Below, piece by piece: positions 54,717 through 64,000 of a stretch of DNA of 64,000 nucleotides (the stretch's first letter is position 1; every line of letters begins with the position of its first letter). The stretch spans positions 310,001 to 374,000 of the forward strand of contig NZ_PGTS01000002.1 in assembly GCF_002844235.1 (NCBI RefSeq). Reading direction: 5' to 3'. This stretch comes from Thalassospira povalilytica. GTDB taxonomy: Bacteria; Pseudomonadota; Alphaproteobacteria; Rhodospirillales; Thalassospiraceae. Under the pieces are notes generated by a model that was given only the letters and a program-made list of their open reading frames with translations, made no database searches and was not told the origin of the DNA. The position numbers and the translations under genes were made by a program.

Positions 54717-56312
54717 TTACTTCATGATGATGCGGTCTTTGGCCATCGGGGTCATTGGCGAATTCATCCCGATATAGTCGGCGACGGCCTGTTCAAGGTT
54801 CGGGCCGAAGTCATAAACGTCGGTGGCATTGTCACGGAACAGGGCATAACCATCGCCGCCATTGCGCATGAAGTCATTGGAAACAACGCCGTATGTCTTG
54901 TTCATGTCAATCGGAACGAAGGTGTCACCTTCGGCGACCATGACATTTGAAACGCGCGACCCGACTGGCTGCGACAGGTCGAGATCAAATTTAAGACCGG
55001 CCACCTGCGGGAACTGGCCTTTATCCTCGTCAACTTTGGAAACGCCGTGTTCAAGGGATGCAACAACGTCCTTGCCCGACAGCTTGAATGTTGCCAGCGC
55101 ATTCTGGAACGGCAAAACGGTCAGCACTTCACCCATGGTGACCGTGCCCTCATCGATGCTGGCGCGGATACCGCCCCCATTCTGAATGGCAATCTGATAA
55201 CCGTCACCGGCCTTCCAAAGCATGGCGTCCGCCACAAGGGAACCCATTGAACATTCCATATGGCGGCATGTTTCACGCGACCCGTCCGCAGCCGTGGTAA
55301 AGCTGCCGACTTCGATGTTGCGAACGGCATCGACCTTCTGGCTGGCCTCGGCAATGACTGCCAGAACATCTTCGGCGGGCTTGACGCTGGCATCAAGGGC
55401 GATCGGGTTGCCGGACCAGGCAGTCGCAACACCGTTATCGTCAAAGGTTACATTCAACTCGCCAAGATAGCGGCTATATGCATAGGCCTGCACGACCAGA
55501 ACAGGTTTGCCGTCCGGTGCGGTTTCAACAACCGGGTAGGGGTAGTTGGCCTTTTCATCGGTGTTTGAAAACAGCTGGTTGTCGTGACCGCCGACAATGA
55601 CGTCAATGCCACTGACAGCGCGTGCGAGTTCAAAATCCTTGTAGGATCCCGAATGGCTCATGACGATGATTTTATTGACACCTTTAAGGCGCAGACGCGC
55701 AACGGAATAGCGCAGGGCCATTTCGGAATCTGTGATGGCGACCTTGTCACCCGGGCTTGAGATATCCGGTGTTTCTTCGGTCGTGATGCCGATCAGACCG
55801 ATTTTTTCGCCGCCAAGTTCGATAATGGTATCGGGTGCGATTTCATCTTTGAGGCTGGATGCCGCGGTCGGGTGGACGTTGGCCGACAGCACCGGAATTT
55901 TGCTGGCTTTGATGAAAGCTTCGAGAACTTCGGGGCCGTCGTCAAATTCGTGGTTGCCGATGGTCATGGCGTCATAGCCGGCCATTTCCATCAGCTGTGC
56001 AGTCAGTTTGCCTTTGTAGGTCGAATAGTAAAGTGATCCCTGGAACTGGTCGCCGCCATCAAGGGCCAGCACATTGCCGCCCTGGGCCTTGGCATCGCGG
56101 ATGGCCGTGGCAAGACGGGCATATCCGCCAAAGCATTTGCCTTCGGCATCGTCTTCGGCCTTACAGGTATTGTTGTATTTGGTTACCGATTCAACGCGAT
56201 CATGGACGTCGTTGGTGTGAAGAATGCGCAAGTCGTAATCCGCCAACGCGCTTCCTGCACCAAGGGTCAGCATGGTGCAGGCCGACAGCAATCCTGCAAT
56301 CTTATGTTTCAT
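54717..56312 (-). CDS. Periplasmic 5'-nucleotidase/metallophosphatase (UshA type)
   Basis: A 531-residue exported enzyme that removes phosphate from nucleotides. A signal peptide covers about residues 1-24 (MKHKIAGLLSACTMLTLGAG to SALA). The metallophosphoesterase domain begins at LRILHTNDVHDRVES and has GDQFQG, GNHEFDDG and VSHSGSYKD motifs for two metals. The C-terminal nucleotidase domain has QNGGGIRASIDEG and the VSNDFMRNGGDGYALF substrate loop. GGAGAATAGT precedes the ATG at 56312. Its products could feed the divergent nucleoside importer. Confidence 0.93.
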   Translation of the reverse strand: MKHKIAGLLSACTMLTLGAGSALADYDLRILHTNDVHDRVESVTKYNNTCKAEDDAEGKCFGGYARLATAIRDAKAQGGNVLALDGGDQFQGSLYYSTYKGKLTAQLMEMAGYDAMTIGNHEFDDGPEVLEAFIKASKIPVLSANVHPTAASSLKDEIAPDTIIELGGEKIGLIGITTEETPDISSPGDKVAITDSEMALRYSVARLRLKGVNKIIVMSHSGSYKDFELARAVSGIDVIVGGHDNQLFSNTDEKANYPYPVVETAPDGKPVLVVQAYAYSRYLGELNVTFDDNGVATAWSGNPIALDASVKPAEDVLAVIAEASQKVDAVRNIEVGSFTTAADGSRETCRHMECSMGSLVADAMLWKAGDGYQIAIQNGGGIRASIDEGTVTMGEVLTVLPFQNALATFKLSGKDVVASLEHGVSKVDEDKGQFPQVAGLKFDLDLSQPVGSRVSNVMVAEGDTFVPIDMNKTYGVVSNDFMRNGGDGYALFRDNATDVYDFGPNLEQAVADYIGMNSPMTPMAKDRIIMK

Positions 56313-56929
56313 TACTATTCTCCAGCAAATAGGCACCTTTCCTGTCCCTCACGGGAAAGGGTGCTACGACAGATCAAAGATATCGGGAGTAAAGCGTTCC
56401 CCAACACGGGATGGTAGCACCAAATTCATAGGGACGGTATGCCCGGTTGATTACGGCGCTGTGAAAGTTTGATCATCGCGCAATGTGAATGGCCCCAAAT
56501 ATCGCCGTTTTGTAGAATCGGGCGGACCGCAAATCGGGTAGGGGAAGGCGATTTTGCAAAAAATTCACAGTCGGGATTATTAAGACTGGCAAGAAAATAT
56601 GTTTCGCAGAAATTCGCCAGATGAATTGGCGGTTGGATCATAAAACTAAGGGAAACCCCGCAGAAACCGGATTGAGGGGTTGATTTGGTTCCGCCGAATT
56701 TTGACCGGCTGGACAGCTTTTGTCTTTCCCTTGCATGGTCTGCTATTTACAGGGCACTATATTTTGTAGTTACCATACGCGTTCGCACCATAAACATGCG
56801 GACAGCTAAGGTTGAGGGACCGTAGTCGTCCCGATATGGTGTGATCATGTGTTTTCGATGAGGGAGTTCCCCCGGTTAAGGGCACCGGCGGGAAGAATAA
56901 TCAGAATTCAAGCAATGAAGGGCATCGGA
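56313..56929. other. Long intergenic region between nucleotidase and nucleoside operon
   Basis: About 617 bases with no convincing gene; short open frames here have neither ribosome sites nor protein-like composition. The right part is AT-rich and holds a TATATT element at 56758-56763 that could be a -10 box, without a well-spaced -35. The hairpin GGGAC-CGTAGTC-GTCCC lies near 56817. The size suggests divergent promoters and operators for the two transcripts. Confidence 0.5.
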
Positions 56930-57925
56930 ATGAAAAAGCTTCTGACCTCGGTGGTCGCGGCTGTCGCCTGCTATGCGGGTGTCGCTTCGGCTGCAGAAAT
57001 CAAACCGGCAGTGGTCTATGACCTGGGTGGCCGTTTTGACCGTTCGTTTAACCAGGGCGCATATAACGGCGCAGAAAAATACAAAGAAGACACCGGTACC
57101 GAGTATCGTGACTTCGAAATCCAGAACGATTCCCAGCGCGAACAGGCAATGCGGAACTTTGCACGTCGCGGCATGAACCCGATCGTTGCTATTGGTTTCT
57201 CGCAGGCATCCGCGCTTGAAAAAGTTGCCAAAGAATTCCCGGACACCAAGTTCACCATCGTTGACATGGTTGTCGATCTTCCGAACGTTCAGTCCGTCGT
57301 GTTCAAGGAACATGAAGGTTCGTTCCTGGTTGGTGTTCTTGCCGCAATGGCATCTGAAACCCACAAGGTCGGCTTTGTTGGCGGTATGGACATTCCGCTG
57401 ATCCGCAAATTTGCCTGCGGTTATGTTCAGGGCGTCAAATACGCCGATCCGAGCGCAGAAGTTTTCCAGAACATGACCGGCACCACCGGTGCGGCCTGGA
57501 ACGACCCGGTAAAGGGTGGCGAACTGGCCAAGTCGCAGTTTGACCGTGGCGCTGATGTTGTTTACCACGCTGCTGGTGGTACGGGCGTTGGTGTTCTTCA
57601 GGCGGCTGCTGATGCCGGCAAACTGGGTATTGGCGTTGACTCCAACCAGAATGCCCTGCATCCGGGTTCGGTTCTGACATCGATGCTCAAGCGCGTTGAC
57701 GTTGCTGTTTACGAAGCATTCGCTGCTGCGGCCGGTGACAACTGGCAGCCGGGGCTGACCATTCTGGGTCTGGCCGAAGGTGGTGTTGACTGGGCTCTTG
57801 ATGAAAACAACGAGAAGCTCATTACCGCTGAAATGAAAGATGCCGTTGCCAAGGCGAAGGAAGCAATCACTTCCGGCAGCCTTGAAGTTCATGACTACAT
57901 GAGCGACAGCGCCTGCCCGCAATAA
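56930..57925 (+). CDS. BMP family nucleoside-binding ABC lipoprotein-like protein
   Basis: A 331-residue periplasmic solute-binding protein of the BMP (PnrA/Med) family. The signal MKKLLTSVVAAVACYAGVASA ends before AEIKP, and there is no lipobox cysteine at the cleavage site. Core signatures include VYDLGGRFDRSFNQGAYNGAEK, GFSQASALEKVAKEFPDTKF and DVVYHAAGGTGVGVLQAA, which forms the nucleoside-binding loop. The start at 56930 has GAAGGG upstream and follows an earlier in-frame ATG at 56915. It is the first gene of a nucleoside uptake and salvage operon. Confidence 0.93.
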   Translation: MKKLLTSVVAAVACYAGVASAAEIKPAVVYDLGGRFDRSFNQGAYNGAEKYKEDTGTEYRDFEIQNDSQREQAMRNFARRGMNPIVAIGFSQASALEKVAKEFPDTKFTIVDMVVDLPNVQSVVFKEHEGSFLVGVLAAMASETHKVGFVGGMDIPLIRKFACGYVQGVKYADPSAEVFQNMTGTTGAAWNDPVKGGELAKSQFDRGADVVYHAAGGTGVGVLQAAADAGKLGIGVDSNQNALHPGSVLTSMLKRVDVAVYEAFAAAAGDNWQPGLTILGLAEGGVDWALDENNEKLITAEMKDAVAKAKEAITSGSLEVHDYMSDSACPQ

Positions 57926-57955
57926 GGCAGTCTTGAAGCAAACCGGGGATTTGTA

Positions 57956-59551
57956 GTGTCGGATACGATGCATCAAATGCACGGCACCGGGGAAACCGGT
58001 GCCGTGCAACCCGCTATTGAACTGCGTGGCATTGACAAGCGGTTCGGAGCGGTACACGCGAACAAGGAAATCGATCTTAAGGTCGATAAAGGAACGATCC
58101 ACGGTATCGTGGGTGAGAATGGCGCAGGCAAATCGACCCTGATGAGCATTCTGTACGGCTTTTATCAGGCCGATGCGGGAACCATCCATGTCGACGGCAA
58201 ATTGTGCGATATCAAAGGTTCCGAAGATGCCATCGCCGCAGGGATTGGCATGGTCCATCAGCATTTCATGCTGGTCGAGACATTTTCGGTTCTTGAAAAC
58301 GTAATTCTCGGTGTTGAAGGTGGTGCAGTTCTGCGCGACGGTGTTGACCGTGCCCGCGAAGAACTTCATCGTCTTGAGCGTGAATATTCGCTCGACATTG
58401 ACCCGGATGCCATTGTCGGCGATCTGTCGGTCGGTCTTCAGCAGCGTGTTGAAATTCTAAAGGCTCTGTTCCGCGGGGCCGAAATCCTGATTTTGGACGA
58501 ACCGACCGGGGTTCTGACCCCGCAAGAAGCAGACCATCTGTTCCGTATTCTTGAAACCCTCAAAGAGCAGGGCAAGACGGTTGTTCTGATTACGCACAAG
58601 CTGCGTGAAATCATGGCTGCAACGGACAATGTTTCTGTCATGCGCCAGGGGGCGATGGTTGCCCATCGCAAAACCGCCGATACCAGTCCGGAAGAACTTT
58701 CCGAATTAATGGTCGGTCGCAAGGTGTTGCTGCGTCTGGAAAAAGAACAGGCACAGCCCAAAGATACCGTTCTTAAGGTCGAAAACCTTTGCGTGGAAAA
58801 TGCCCAGGGCGTGCGCAAGGTCAAGAATGCCAGCTTTGACATTCGTGCGGGTGAAATCGTCGGCATTGCCGGGGTTTCCGGCAATGGTCAGAGCGAGCTG
58901 CTTGAAGCACTTGGCGGCATTCGTGCGGCCAGCGAAGGCGTTGTTGAACTTAACGGTCAGGATGTCACGCCGGGCAAGGGTGTTGATGCCGCCGAATTGC
59001 GCCGTCGCGGTGTGGCGCATGTGCCAGAAGATCGCCATCGCATGGCAATGGTAACCGCGTTCTCGGCCAAAGAAGCAGCGATTTTGGGCTACGAGGATGA
59101 TCCGGCCTATCAGAAGGGTGTGTTCCTTGATTGGCATGCGATTTCCGATGCGACCGCAAAGATGATGTCGGAATTTGACGTGCGCCCGGATAATCCGGAC
59201 CTTAAGGCTGCCAATTTTTCCGGTGGTAACCAGCAGAAGCTTGTTCTGGCGCGCGAAATCATGCGCGACCCGGAATTGCTTTTGGTCGGGCAGCCGACCC
59301 GTGGTGTCGATATCGGGGCCATCGAATTCATCCATAAACGAATTGTCGCCATGCGGGACGCGGGCAAAGCCGTTCTGCTGGTGTCCGTGGAGCTTGACGA
59401 AATCATGTCGCTTGCCGACCGTATTCTGGTGATGTGCGATGGCGCGATCATCGGCGAAGTTGCTGCATCTGATGCGAATGAACGTGTGCTTGGTCTAATG
59501 ATGGCCGGTGTTGATCCGAGCGAAGCCAAAGCCGTGGAGGGACAGTCATGA
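57956..59551 (+). CDS. Nucleoside ABC transporter ATPase (dual domain)
   Basis: A 531-residue protein with two ATPase domains, as in NupA/YufO of nucleoside importers. Domain 1 has Walker A GENGAGKST (about 57-65), signature LSVGLQQR and LILDEPTGVLTPQE. Domain 2 has a degenerate Walker A (GVSGNGQSE) and the signature FSGGNQQK with GQPTRGVD, the usual asymmetric pair. The start is GTG at 57956 (GGGGAT upstream). Its stop overlaps the permease start by ATGA. Confidence 0.94.
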   Translation: MSDTMHQMHGTGETGAVQPAIELRGIDKRFGAVHANKEIDLKVDKGTIHGIVGENGAGKSTLMSILYGFYQADAGTIHVDGKLCDIKGSEDAIAAGIGMVHQHFMLVETFSVLENVILGVEGGAVLRDGVDRAREELHRLEREYSLDIDPDAIVGDLSVGLQQRVEILKALFRGAEILILDEPTGVLTPQEADHLFRILETLKEQGKTVVLITHKLREIMAATDNVSVMRQGAMVAHRKTADTSPEELSELMVGRKVLLRLEKEQAQPKDTVLKVENLCVENAQGVRKVKNASFDIRAGEIVGIAGVSGNGQSELLEALGGIRAASEGVVELNGQDVTPGKGVDAAELRRRGVAHVPEDRHRMAMVTAFSAKEAAILGYEDDPAYQKGVFLDWHAISDATAKMMSEFDVRPDNPDLKAANFSGGNQQKLVLAREIMRDPELLLVGQPTRGVDIGAIEFIHKRIVAMRDAGKAVLLVSVELDEIMSLADRILVMCDGAIIGEVAASDANERVLGLMMAGVDPSEAKAVEGQS

Positions 59552-60666
59552 GTACGACCGTCCAGTTGCCGCGTTGGATTGATGTGGGGGCATTGCCGCT
59601 CCTCAACCTTTTGCTGGCGCTTGTTGTTTCGGGTCTTGTGGTTCTTGCGATTGGCGAGAACCCGGCAGAAGTGGTGGAAATCCTGCTTTATGGCGCGTTC
59701 GGCTATGAAGAAGCATGGGGCTACACCCTTTATTACACCACGAACTTTATCTTTACCGGGCTTGCCTTTGCGGTCGCATTCCATTGCGGGCTGTTCAATA
59801 TCGGTGCCGAAGGCCAGGCTTATGTCGGTGGTCTTGGGGTGACGCTTGCCGCCCTGTATCTTGATTTCCTGCCTTTTCCGATCATGCTTGTGGTCGGAAT
59901 GCTTGCAGCGATGATCTTTGGTGCGGCCTGGGCCTATATCCCGGCCTATTTGCAGGCCCGCCGCGGATCGCACATCGTGATCACCACGATCATGTTCAAC
60001 TTCATCGCATCATCGCTGATGGTATATTTGCTGGTGAATGTGTTGCGTCCCGAAGGATCAATGACCCCGGAAAGCGAACAGATCGCCGAAAATCTGCGTT
60101 TGCCCTTCATCCATGACATTGCAGGCGCGCTCGGGATCGAGATGGCGTCAAGCCCGCTTAACCTGTCCTTTGTCTATGCGATCTTGGCCAGTGTTATGGT
60201 CTGGCTGTTCATCTGGCATACCCGTTGGGGATATGCGATCAGAACGGTGGGTGCCAATGCGGTTGCCGCGACCTATGCCGGGATTGAGCCGGGCCGGTTT
60301 ATCATTATTGCGATGATGATTTCAGGCGCGCTTGCATCCTTTATGGCGCTAAACGAGATCATGGGGGTTCAGCACCGTCTGCTGATCGACTTTACCGCCG
60401 GTTACGGTTTTGTCGGGATTGCTGTGGCGCTGATGGGGCGCAACCATCCGTTCGGTATCTTCCTGGCCGCGTTGCTGTTTGGCATGCTGTATCAGGGCGG
60501 GGCGGAGCTTTCGTTTGAAATTCCAACCATTTCCAATGACATGGTGGTGGTTATTCAGGGCCTGGTGATCCTGTTTACCGGGGCGATGGAACATATGTTC
60601 CGTCCGCGCGTGACCAAGATGTACACCGCGTGGCGCTTGCGCCGTGACGCGCAGGAGGCCGTGTGA
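59548..60666 (+). CDS. Nucleoside ABC transporter permease 1
   Basis: A 372-residue inner-membrane permease of the BPD_transp_2 type (YufP-like). It has about nine hydrophobic segments. The conserved NIGAEGQAYVGGL segment at about 85-97 and the EAA-like region GANAVAATYAGIEPGR identify the family. It forms a heterodimer with the next permease. Start and stop overlap the neighbours by ATGA. Confidence 0.93.
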   Translation: MSTTVQLPRWIDVGALPLLNLLLALVVSGLVVLAIGENPAEVVEILLYGAFGYEEAWGYTLYYTTNFIFTGLAFAVAFHCGLFNIGAEGQAYVGGLGVTLAALYLDFLPFPIMLVVGMLAAMIFGAAWAYIPAYLQARRGSHIVITTIMFNFIASSLMVYLLVNVLRPEGSMTPESEQIAENLRLPFIHDIAGALGIEMASSPLNLSFVYAILASVMVWLFIWHTRWGYAIRTVGANAVAATYAGIEPGRFIIIAMMISGALASFMALNEIMGVQHRLLIDFTAGYGFVGIAVALMGRNHPFGIFLAALLFGMLYQGGAELSFEIPTISNDMVVVIQGLVILFTGAMEHMFRPRVTKMYTAWRLRRDAQEAV

Positions 60667-61637
60667 TGGAAAATTTCGAACTCGTCATTCTGTTGCTTGA
60701 TGCGACGCTTCGTACATCAACACCCCTTATCCTTGCGGCACTTGCCGGCATGTTTTCCGAACGTTCGGGGACCATCAATCTGGCCCTTGAAGGCATGATG
60801 CTTGGCGGGGCGTTCTCGGCGGCGGCTGTGGCCTTTTACATGGATGATCCGTGGATCGGTCTTCTGGCCGCAATTGCCACCACTATCGGGTTGTCATTGC
60901 TTCATGGTTTTGCCTGTATCACCCATAAGGGCAACCAGGTCGTATCAGGCATGGCGATCAATATCCTGATGTCGGGTTTGACGGCATTGGTCGGGATTGC
61001 CCTGTTTGCACAAGGCGGCAAAACGCCGGCACTTGACAAAGCAGCCCGTTTTCAGCCGATCACCTTGCCCGGTGCCGAGGCCGTCAAGGATGTTCCGATC
61101 ATCGGTCCGATCTATTTCGAGCTTCTAAGCGGGCATAACATTCTGGTCTATATCGCGTTTCTTGCCGTGCCGGCAGCATGGTGGGTGATGTATCGCACGC
61201 GATTTGGTCTGCGCCTGCGGGCAGTTGGGGAAAACCCGGGTGCGGTTGATACAGCAGGTATCGGCGTGGTGGCCATGCGCTATCGTGCAGTGATTTGCAG
61301 TGGTGTGCTTGTCGGCATGTCGGGCGCGTATCTTTCGACTGCGCAGGGGGCGTCATTCCTTCAGGACATGACAGCAGGCAAAGGCTATATCGCGCTTGCT
61401 GCCATGGTGTTTGGCAAGTGGCGTCCGTTCCCGGCACTTGCGGCCTGTTTGCTGTTTGGTTTCCTCGATGCGGCAGCAACCCGCTTGCAGGGTGTTGTTC
61501 TTCCGGTGATTGGCGAAGTCCCGGTTCAGCTTGTGCAGGCGTTGCCCTATGTGCTGACGGTGATTTTGCTGGCCGGCTTTATCGGACGGGCCATTCCGCC
61601 AAAGGCGCTTGGCCGTCCGTATGTGAAGGAACGCTAA
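60663..61637 (+). CDS. Nucleoside ABC transporter permease 2
   Basis: A 324-residue inner-membrane permease (YufQ-like) with about eight to nine hydrophobic segments. The conserved NLALEGMMLGGAFSAAA segment and the RAVGENPGAVDTAGIGV cytoplasmic loop match the family. Together with the ATPase and the BMP protein it imports nucleosides that the downstream enzymes then cleave. It is followed by a 143-base gap with a GC-rich hairpin before cdd. Confidence 0.93.
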   Translation: MMENFELVILLLDATLRTSTPLILAALAGMFSERSGTINLALEGMMLGGAFSAAAVAFYMDDPWIGLLAAIATTIGLSLLHGFACITHKGNQVVSGMAINILMSGLTALVGIALFAQGGKTPALDKAARFQPITLPGAEAVKDVPIIGPIYFELLSGHNILVYIAFLAVPAAWWVMYRTRFGLRLRAVGENPGAVDTAGIGVVAMRYRAVICSGVLVGMSGAYLSTAQGASFLQDMTAGKGYIALAAMVFGKWRPFPALAACLLFGFLDAAATRLQGVVLPVIGEVPVQLVQALPYVLTVILLAGFIGRAIPPKALGRPYVKER

Positions 61638-61643
61638 GTCTGA

Positions 61644-61680
61644 TCCGGTCCGGTTGCGCAACATAGGCGGCCGGACCGGA
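61644..61680 (+). terminator. Hairpin between permease 2 and cdd
   Basis: TCCGGTCCGG pairs perfectly with CCGGACCGGA around a 17-base loop, followed by CTTTCTT. It may lower expression of cdd, punA and deoA relative to the transporter rather than fully terminate. Confidence 0.5.
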
Positions 61681-61780
61681 CTTTCTTGCGATTTCCGCTG
61701 CAAGAATTTTAATCATGACTACATGTCAACCGATACTGTCCCGTTCGGGGCGGTGTGAAATTTCAAACAGGATTACGTAA

Positions 61781-62194
61781 ATGGGCGAGATGAAAAAGGC
61801 ACCGCGCGATCTGATTGACGCTGCATTGGCGGCGCGCGACAAGGCCTATGCGCCTTATTCAAAATTTCATGTCGGTGCCGCATTGCGTACAGCCGAGGGC
61901 AAAGTCATTGCTGGCTGCAATGTTGAAAATGCAGCCTATCCCGAAGGCGTCTGTGCCGAAGCCGGGGCGATTTCGGCAATGGTCTTGGCGGGCGAAACAA
62001 AGTTCGACGAGATCGTGGTTGTTGGTCTTGGCGATGTTGCTTGCACACCTTGTGGTGGCTGCCGCCAGAAAATTCGCGAATTTACCGGTTCTGATGCAAC
62101 GATCTTTATCATCAATGATGCCGGTGAAACGCTGTTGACCTTGTCGCGTGAAGAACTGATTCCACATTCCTTTGGTCCGGAGAACCTCAAATGA
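61781..62194 (+). CDS. cdd: Cytidine deaminase
   Basis: A 137-residue homotetrameric-type zinc enzyme that converts cytidine and deoxycytidine to uridine and deoxyuridine. It has YSKFHVGAAL, the NVENAAYPEGVCAE segment with the catalytic Cys-Ala-Glu, and PCGGCRQKI for the other two zinc cysteines. The length matches the short (Bacillus-type) family. Its stop overlaps the start of punA. Confidence 0.95.
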   Translation: MGEMKKAPRDLIDAALAARDKAYAPYSKFHVGAALRTAEGKVIAGCNVENAAYPEGVCAEAGAISAMVLAGETKFDEIVVVGLGDVACTPCGGCRQKIREFTGSDATIFIINDAGETLLTLSREELIPHSFGPENLK

Positions 62195-62997
62195 GCAACG
62201 TAAAAGCTGCATTGGACGTGATCGCCGCAAAGGCACCCGGCTTCAAGGCCGAGGTGGCATTGGTACTTGGAAGTGGTCTTGGCGGGGTTGTTGATGCCGT
62301 CAGCGAAGCAATCCGCATTTCCTATGAAGATTTGCCCGGTTTTCCGCGCCCGACCGTTGTCGGACATGGCGGGACGCTGGTCCTTGGCCGGATTGGTGGT
62401 GTTTCGGTCGCGGTGATGCAGGGACGGGCGCATTATTACGAACATGGTCGTTCCGATTTGATGGCAGAACCGCTTGAAACCATGCGGGAACTGGGGGCAG
62501 AACGCCTTATTCTGACCAATGCCGCCGGATCGTTGCTGCCCGAAGCCGTTCCGGGCAGTCTGATGCTGATTACCGATCATATCAGCCTGTTTGGGCCGAA
62601 CCCGCTGATTGGTTATCACGGGAATGACCGCTTTGTCGGCATGGATGTGCCTTATGATCCGGAAATCGGTTCGGGTCTTCATGACACGGCGGCCAAACTG
62701 GGGATCAAGCTGTTTGAAGGCACCTATTGCTGGTGCACGGGGCCAAGCTTTGAAACCCCGGCTGAAATCCGCGCGCTCAAGACCCTTGGGGCGGATGCGG
62801 TCGGGATGTCGACCGTTCCGGAAAACATTCTTGCGCGTCGCCTTGGCTTCAAGGTTGCAGCAATTTCAAATATCACAAACCTTGCCGCGGGCATGAGCGC
62901 AACACCGCTGAGCCACGAGCAGACACTTGAAATGTCCAAAACAGGATCTGCCAATCTTATCAAGATCTTGCTTCAATATTTTTCAGGTGCTGCCTAA
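62191..62997 (+). CDS. punA: Purine nucleoside phosphorylase
   Basis: A 268-residue trimeric-type (PNP-II, mammalian-like) enzyme that splits purine nucleosides with phosphate. It has VLGSGLGGVVDAV (phosphate loop), MQGRAHYYEHG, TNAAGSL and the SFETPAEIRALKTLGADAVGMS substrate region. It is not the hexameric DeoD type. It couples to cdd by a four-base overlap. Confidence 0.95.
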   Translation: MSNVKAALDVIAAKAPGFKAEVALVLGSGLGGVVDAVSEAIRISYEDLPGFPRPTVVGHGGTLVLGRIGGVSVAVMQGRAHYYEHGRSDLMAEPLETMRELGAERLILTNAAGSLLPEAVPGSLMLITDHISLFGPNPLIGYHGNDRFVGMDVPYDPEIGSGLHDTAAKLGIKLFEGTYCWCTGPSFETPAEIRALKTLGADAVGMSTVPENILARRLGFKVAAISNITNLAAGMSATPLSHEQTLEMSKTGSANLIKILLQYFSGAA

Positions 62998-63057
62998 ACG
63001 CGGCCAAGACCGGAAAACGGTCTGAGACAGTAACGACAAGCGCGCAGGAGACAGCAG

Positions 63058-64000
63058 ATGCTGCCGCAGGAAATTATTCGCCGCAAACGCGAAGGCGAAG
63101 TTCTTACAGACGCAGAAATTGCCTTTTTCGTCAAAGGCATCACCGATGACAGCATTAGCGAGGGACAGGTTGCGGCCCTTGCCATGGCGGTGTTTTTCAA
63201 TGGCATGACCATGGACGAACGTGCCGCACTTACCCGCAATATGCGTGACAGTGGCACCGTCCTTGACTGGAAGGCGCTCGGACTTGACGGACCGGTGGTT
63301 GACAAACATTCGACCGGTGGGGTCGGTGACAAGGTCAGCCTGATGCTGGGGCCGATTGTCGGGGCATGTGGTGCATTTGTTCCGATGATTTCGGGCCGTG
63401 GACTTGGTCACACGGGTGGAACACTTGATAAATTTGATTCCATCCCCGGATACCGCACCACGCCGACCCTTGAAGAATTCGCCAAAGTGACCCGTGAGGT
63501 CGGGTGTGCGATCATTGGTCAGACGTCGGACCTTGCGCCGGCAGATAAACGTTTTTATGGCATCCGCGACGTAACGGCGACGGTCGAAAGCATTCCGCTG
63601 ATTACGGCATCCATCCTGTCAAAGAAACTCGCCGCCGGGCTTGATTCGCTGGTGATGGATGTGAAGTTCGGGTCGGGTGCGTTCATGAATGAATATGATC
63701 GCGCGCGTGAACTGGCGCAAAGCATCACCGAAGTTGCCACCCGCAATGGTGTGCCGACAGTCGCCCTGTTGACTGATATGGAACAGGTTTTGGGCGATAC
63801 GGTTGGCAATGCGCTTGAAATGGTTGAGGCGATCGATTTCCTGACCGGTAAGCATCAGGAACAGCGTGTCTATGATGTGACCATGGCGTTGGCGGCCGAA
63901 ATGCTGGCGGTCAGTGGTGTTGCCACCGATGTGTCCGAAGGTCTGCGTCAGGCGACAGACGCGCTTGAAAGCGGCAAGGCGGCCGAGGTCTTTGGCAAAA
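63058..64000 (+). CDS. deoA: Thymidine phosphorylase (partial, cut at right edge)
   Basis: The first 314 residues of a pyrimidine nucleoside phosphorylase. It opens with [20 protein letters not shown] and shows the phosphate-binding [18 protein letters not shown] and [16 protein letters not shown] signatures at about 80-130. AGGAG precedes the ATG at 63058. It releases thymine or uracil from deoxynucleosides. The C-terminal domain lies beyond the window, and further salvage genes such as deoB or upp may follow. Confidence 0.95.
   Translation, partial: MLPQEIIRRKREGEVLTDAEIAFFVKGITDDSISEGQVAALAMAVFFNGMTMDERAALTRNMRDSGTVLDWKALGLDGPVVDKHSTGGVGDKVSLMLGPIVGACGAFVPMISGRGLGHTGGTLDKFDSIPGYRTTPTLEEFAKVTREVGCAIIGQTSDLAPADKRFYGIRDVTATVESIPLITASILSKKLAAGLDSLVMDVKFGSGAFMNEYDRARELAQSITEVATRNGVPTVALLTDMEQVLGDTVGNALEMVEAIDFLTGKHQEQRVYDVTMALAAEMLAVSGVATDVSEGLRQATDALESGKAAEVFGK

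Noticed and set aside
56313..56929. Purine riboswitch before the nucleoside operon
   Set aside because: No purine-aptamer core or conserved loop pairs could be found by eye.
56876..58369. Minus-strand open frame of 497 codons opposite the BMP protein and ATPase genes
   Set aside because: Overlaps two clear genes of the nucleoside operon; composition is typical of an antisense shadow.

Overview
The window is ordinary chromosomal DNA of an alphaproteobacterium. The gene order pyrB-pyrC'-plsY-dprA-topA-rnr, the Trp-independent gatCAB amidotransferase operon, alphaproteobacterial protein sequences throughout and a moderate GC content suggest a marine Rhodospirillales member such as Thalassospira. 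That placement is inference from protein style, not a database result. I see no insertion sequence, prophage, integrase, CRISPR array or origin. Gene density is high, and many start codons overlap the preceding stop as ATGA.

Region by region. 3-8816: a tight operon of a histidine phosphatase (cut at the left edge), a MurG-like glycosyltransferase, a polysaccharide-deacetylase-like protein, a small membrane protein and a complete family-5 (peptide-type) ABC importer. 8899-18079: methyltransferase, MFS transporter, the tRNA modification genes mnmC and dusA, a Spx/ArsC-like protein, a HAD hydrolase, gamma-glutamyltransferase and an alpha/beta hydrolase. 18326-23184: a CRP-like regulator followed by a perfect CRP operator and a strong small-RNA candidate, then a DUF423 protein, rpmG, an S41 protease, a DUF983 protein and an Hpt/pseudo-receiver protein. 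23271-32865: rnr, topA, dprA, plsY, a non-catalytic dihydroorotase homologue and pyrB, all on the minus strand. 33016-39117: AEC transporter, VOC protein, ruvX and the gatCAB operon with a leader hairpin.

39390-51811 holds a copper-chaperone-like protein, a DJ-1/PfpI protein with a divergent LysR gene, tdk, argO/argP, pqiABC, a large unrecognised protein, and a GlxA-type AraC regulator beside an MFS transporter. 51963-56312 holds a small hypothetical, tRNA-Ser(GCT), a CigR-like periplasmic protein, a stand-alone Lrp ligand domain, a PsuK-like kinase and a 5'-nucleotidase. 56930-64000 is a nucleoside uptake and salvage operon: BMP-type ABC importer, cdd, purine nucleoside phosphorylase and deoA (cut at the right edge). 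The adjacent 5'-nucleotidase and PsuK-like kinase fit the same theme of taking nucleosides from extracellular nucleotides.

The most interesting non-coding signal is at 19090-19219: CRP operator, -10 element, structured RNA with an exposed C-rich loop, and intrinsic terminator, all at class II spacing and just downstream of a regulator gene whose recognition helix matches CRP.
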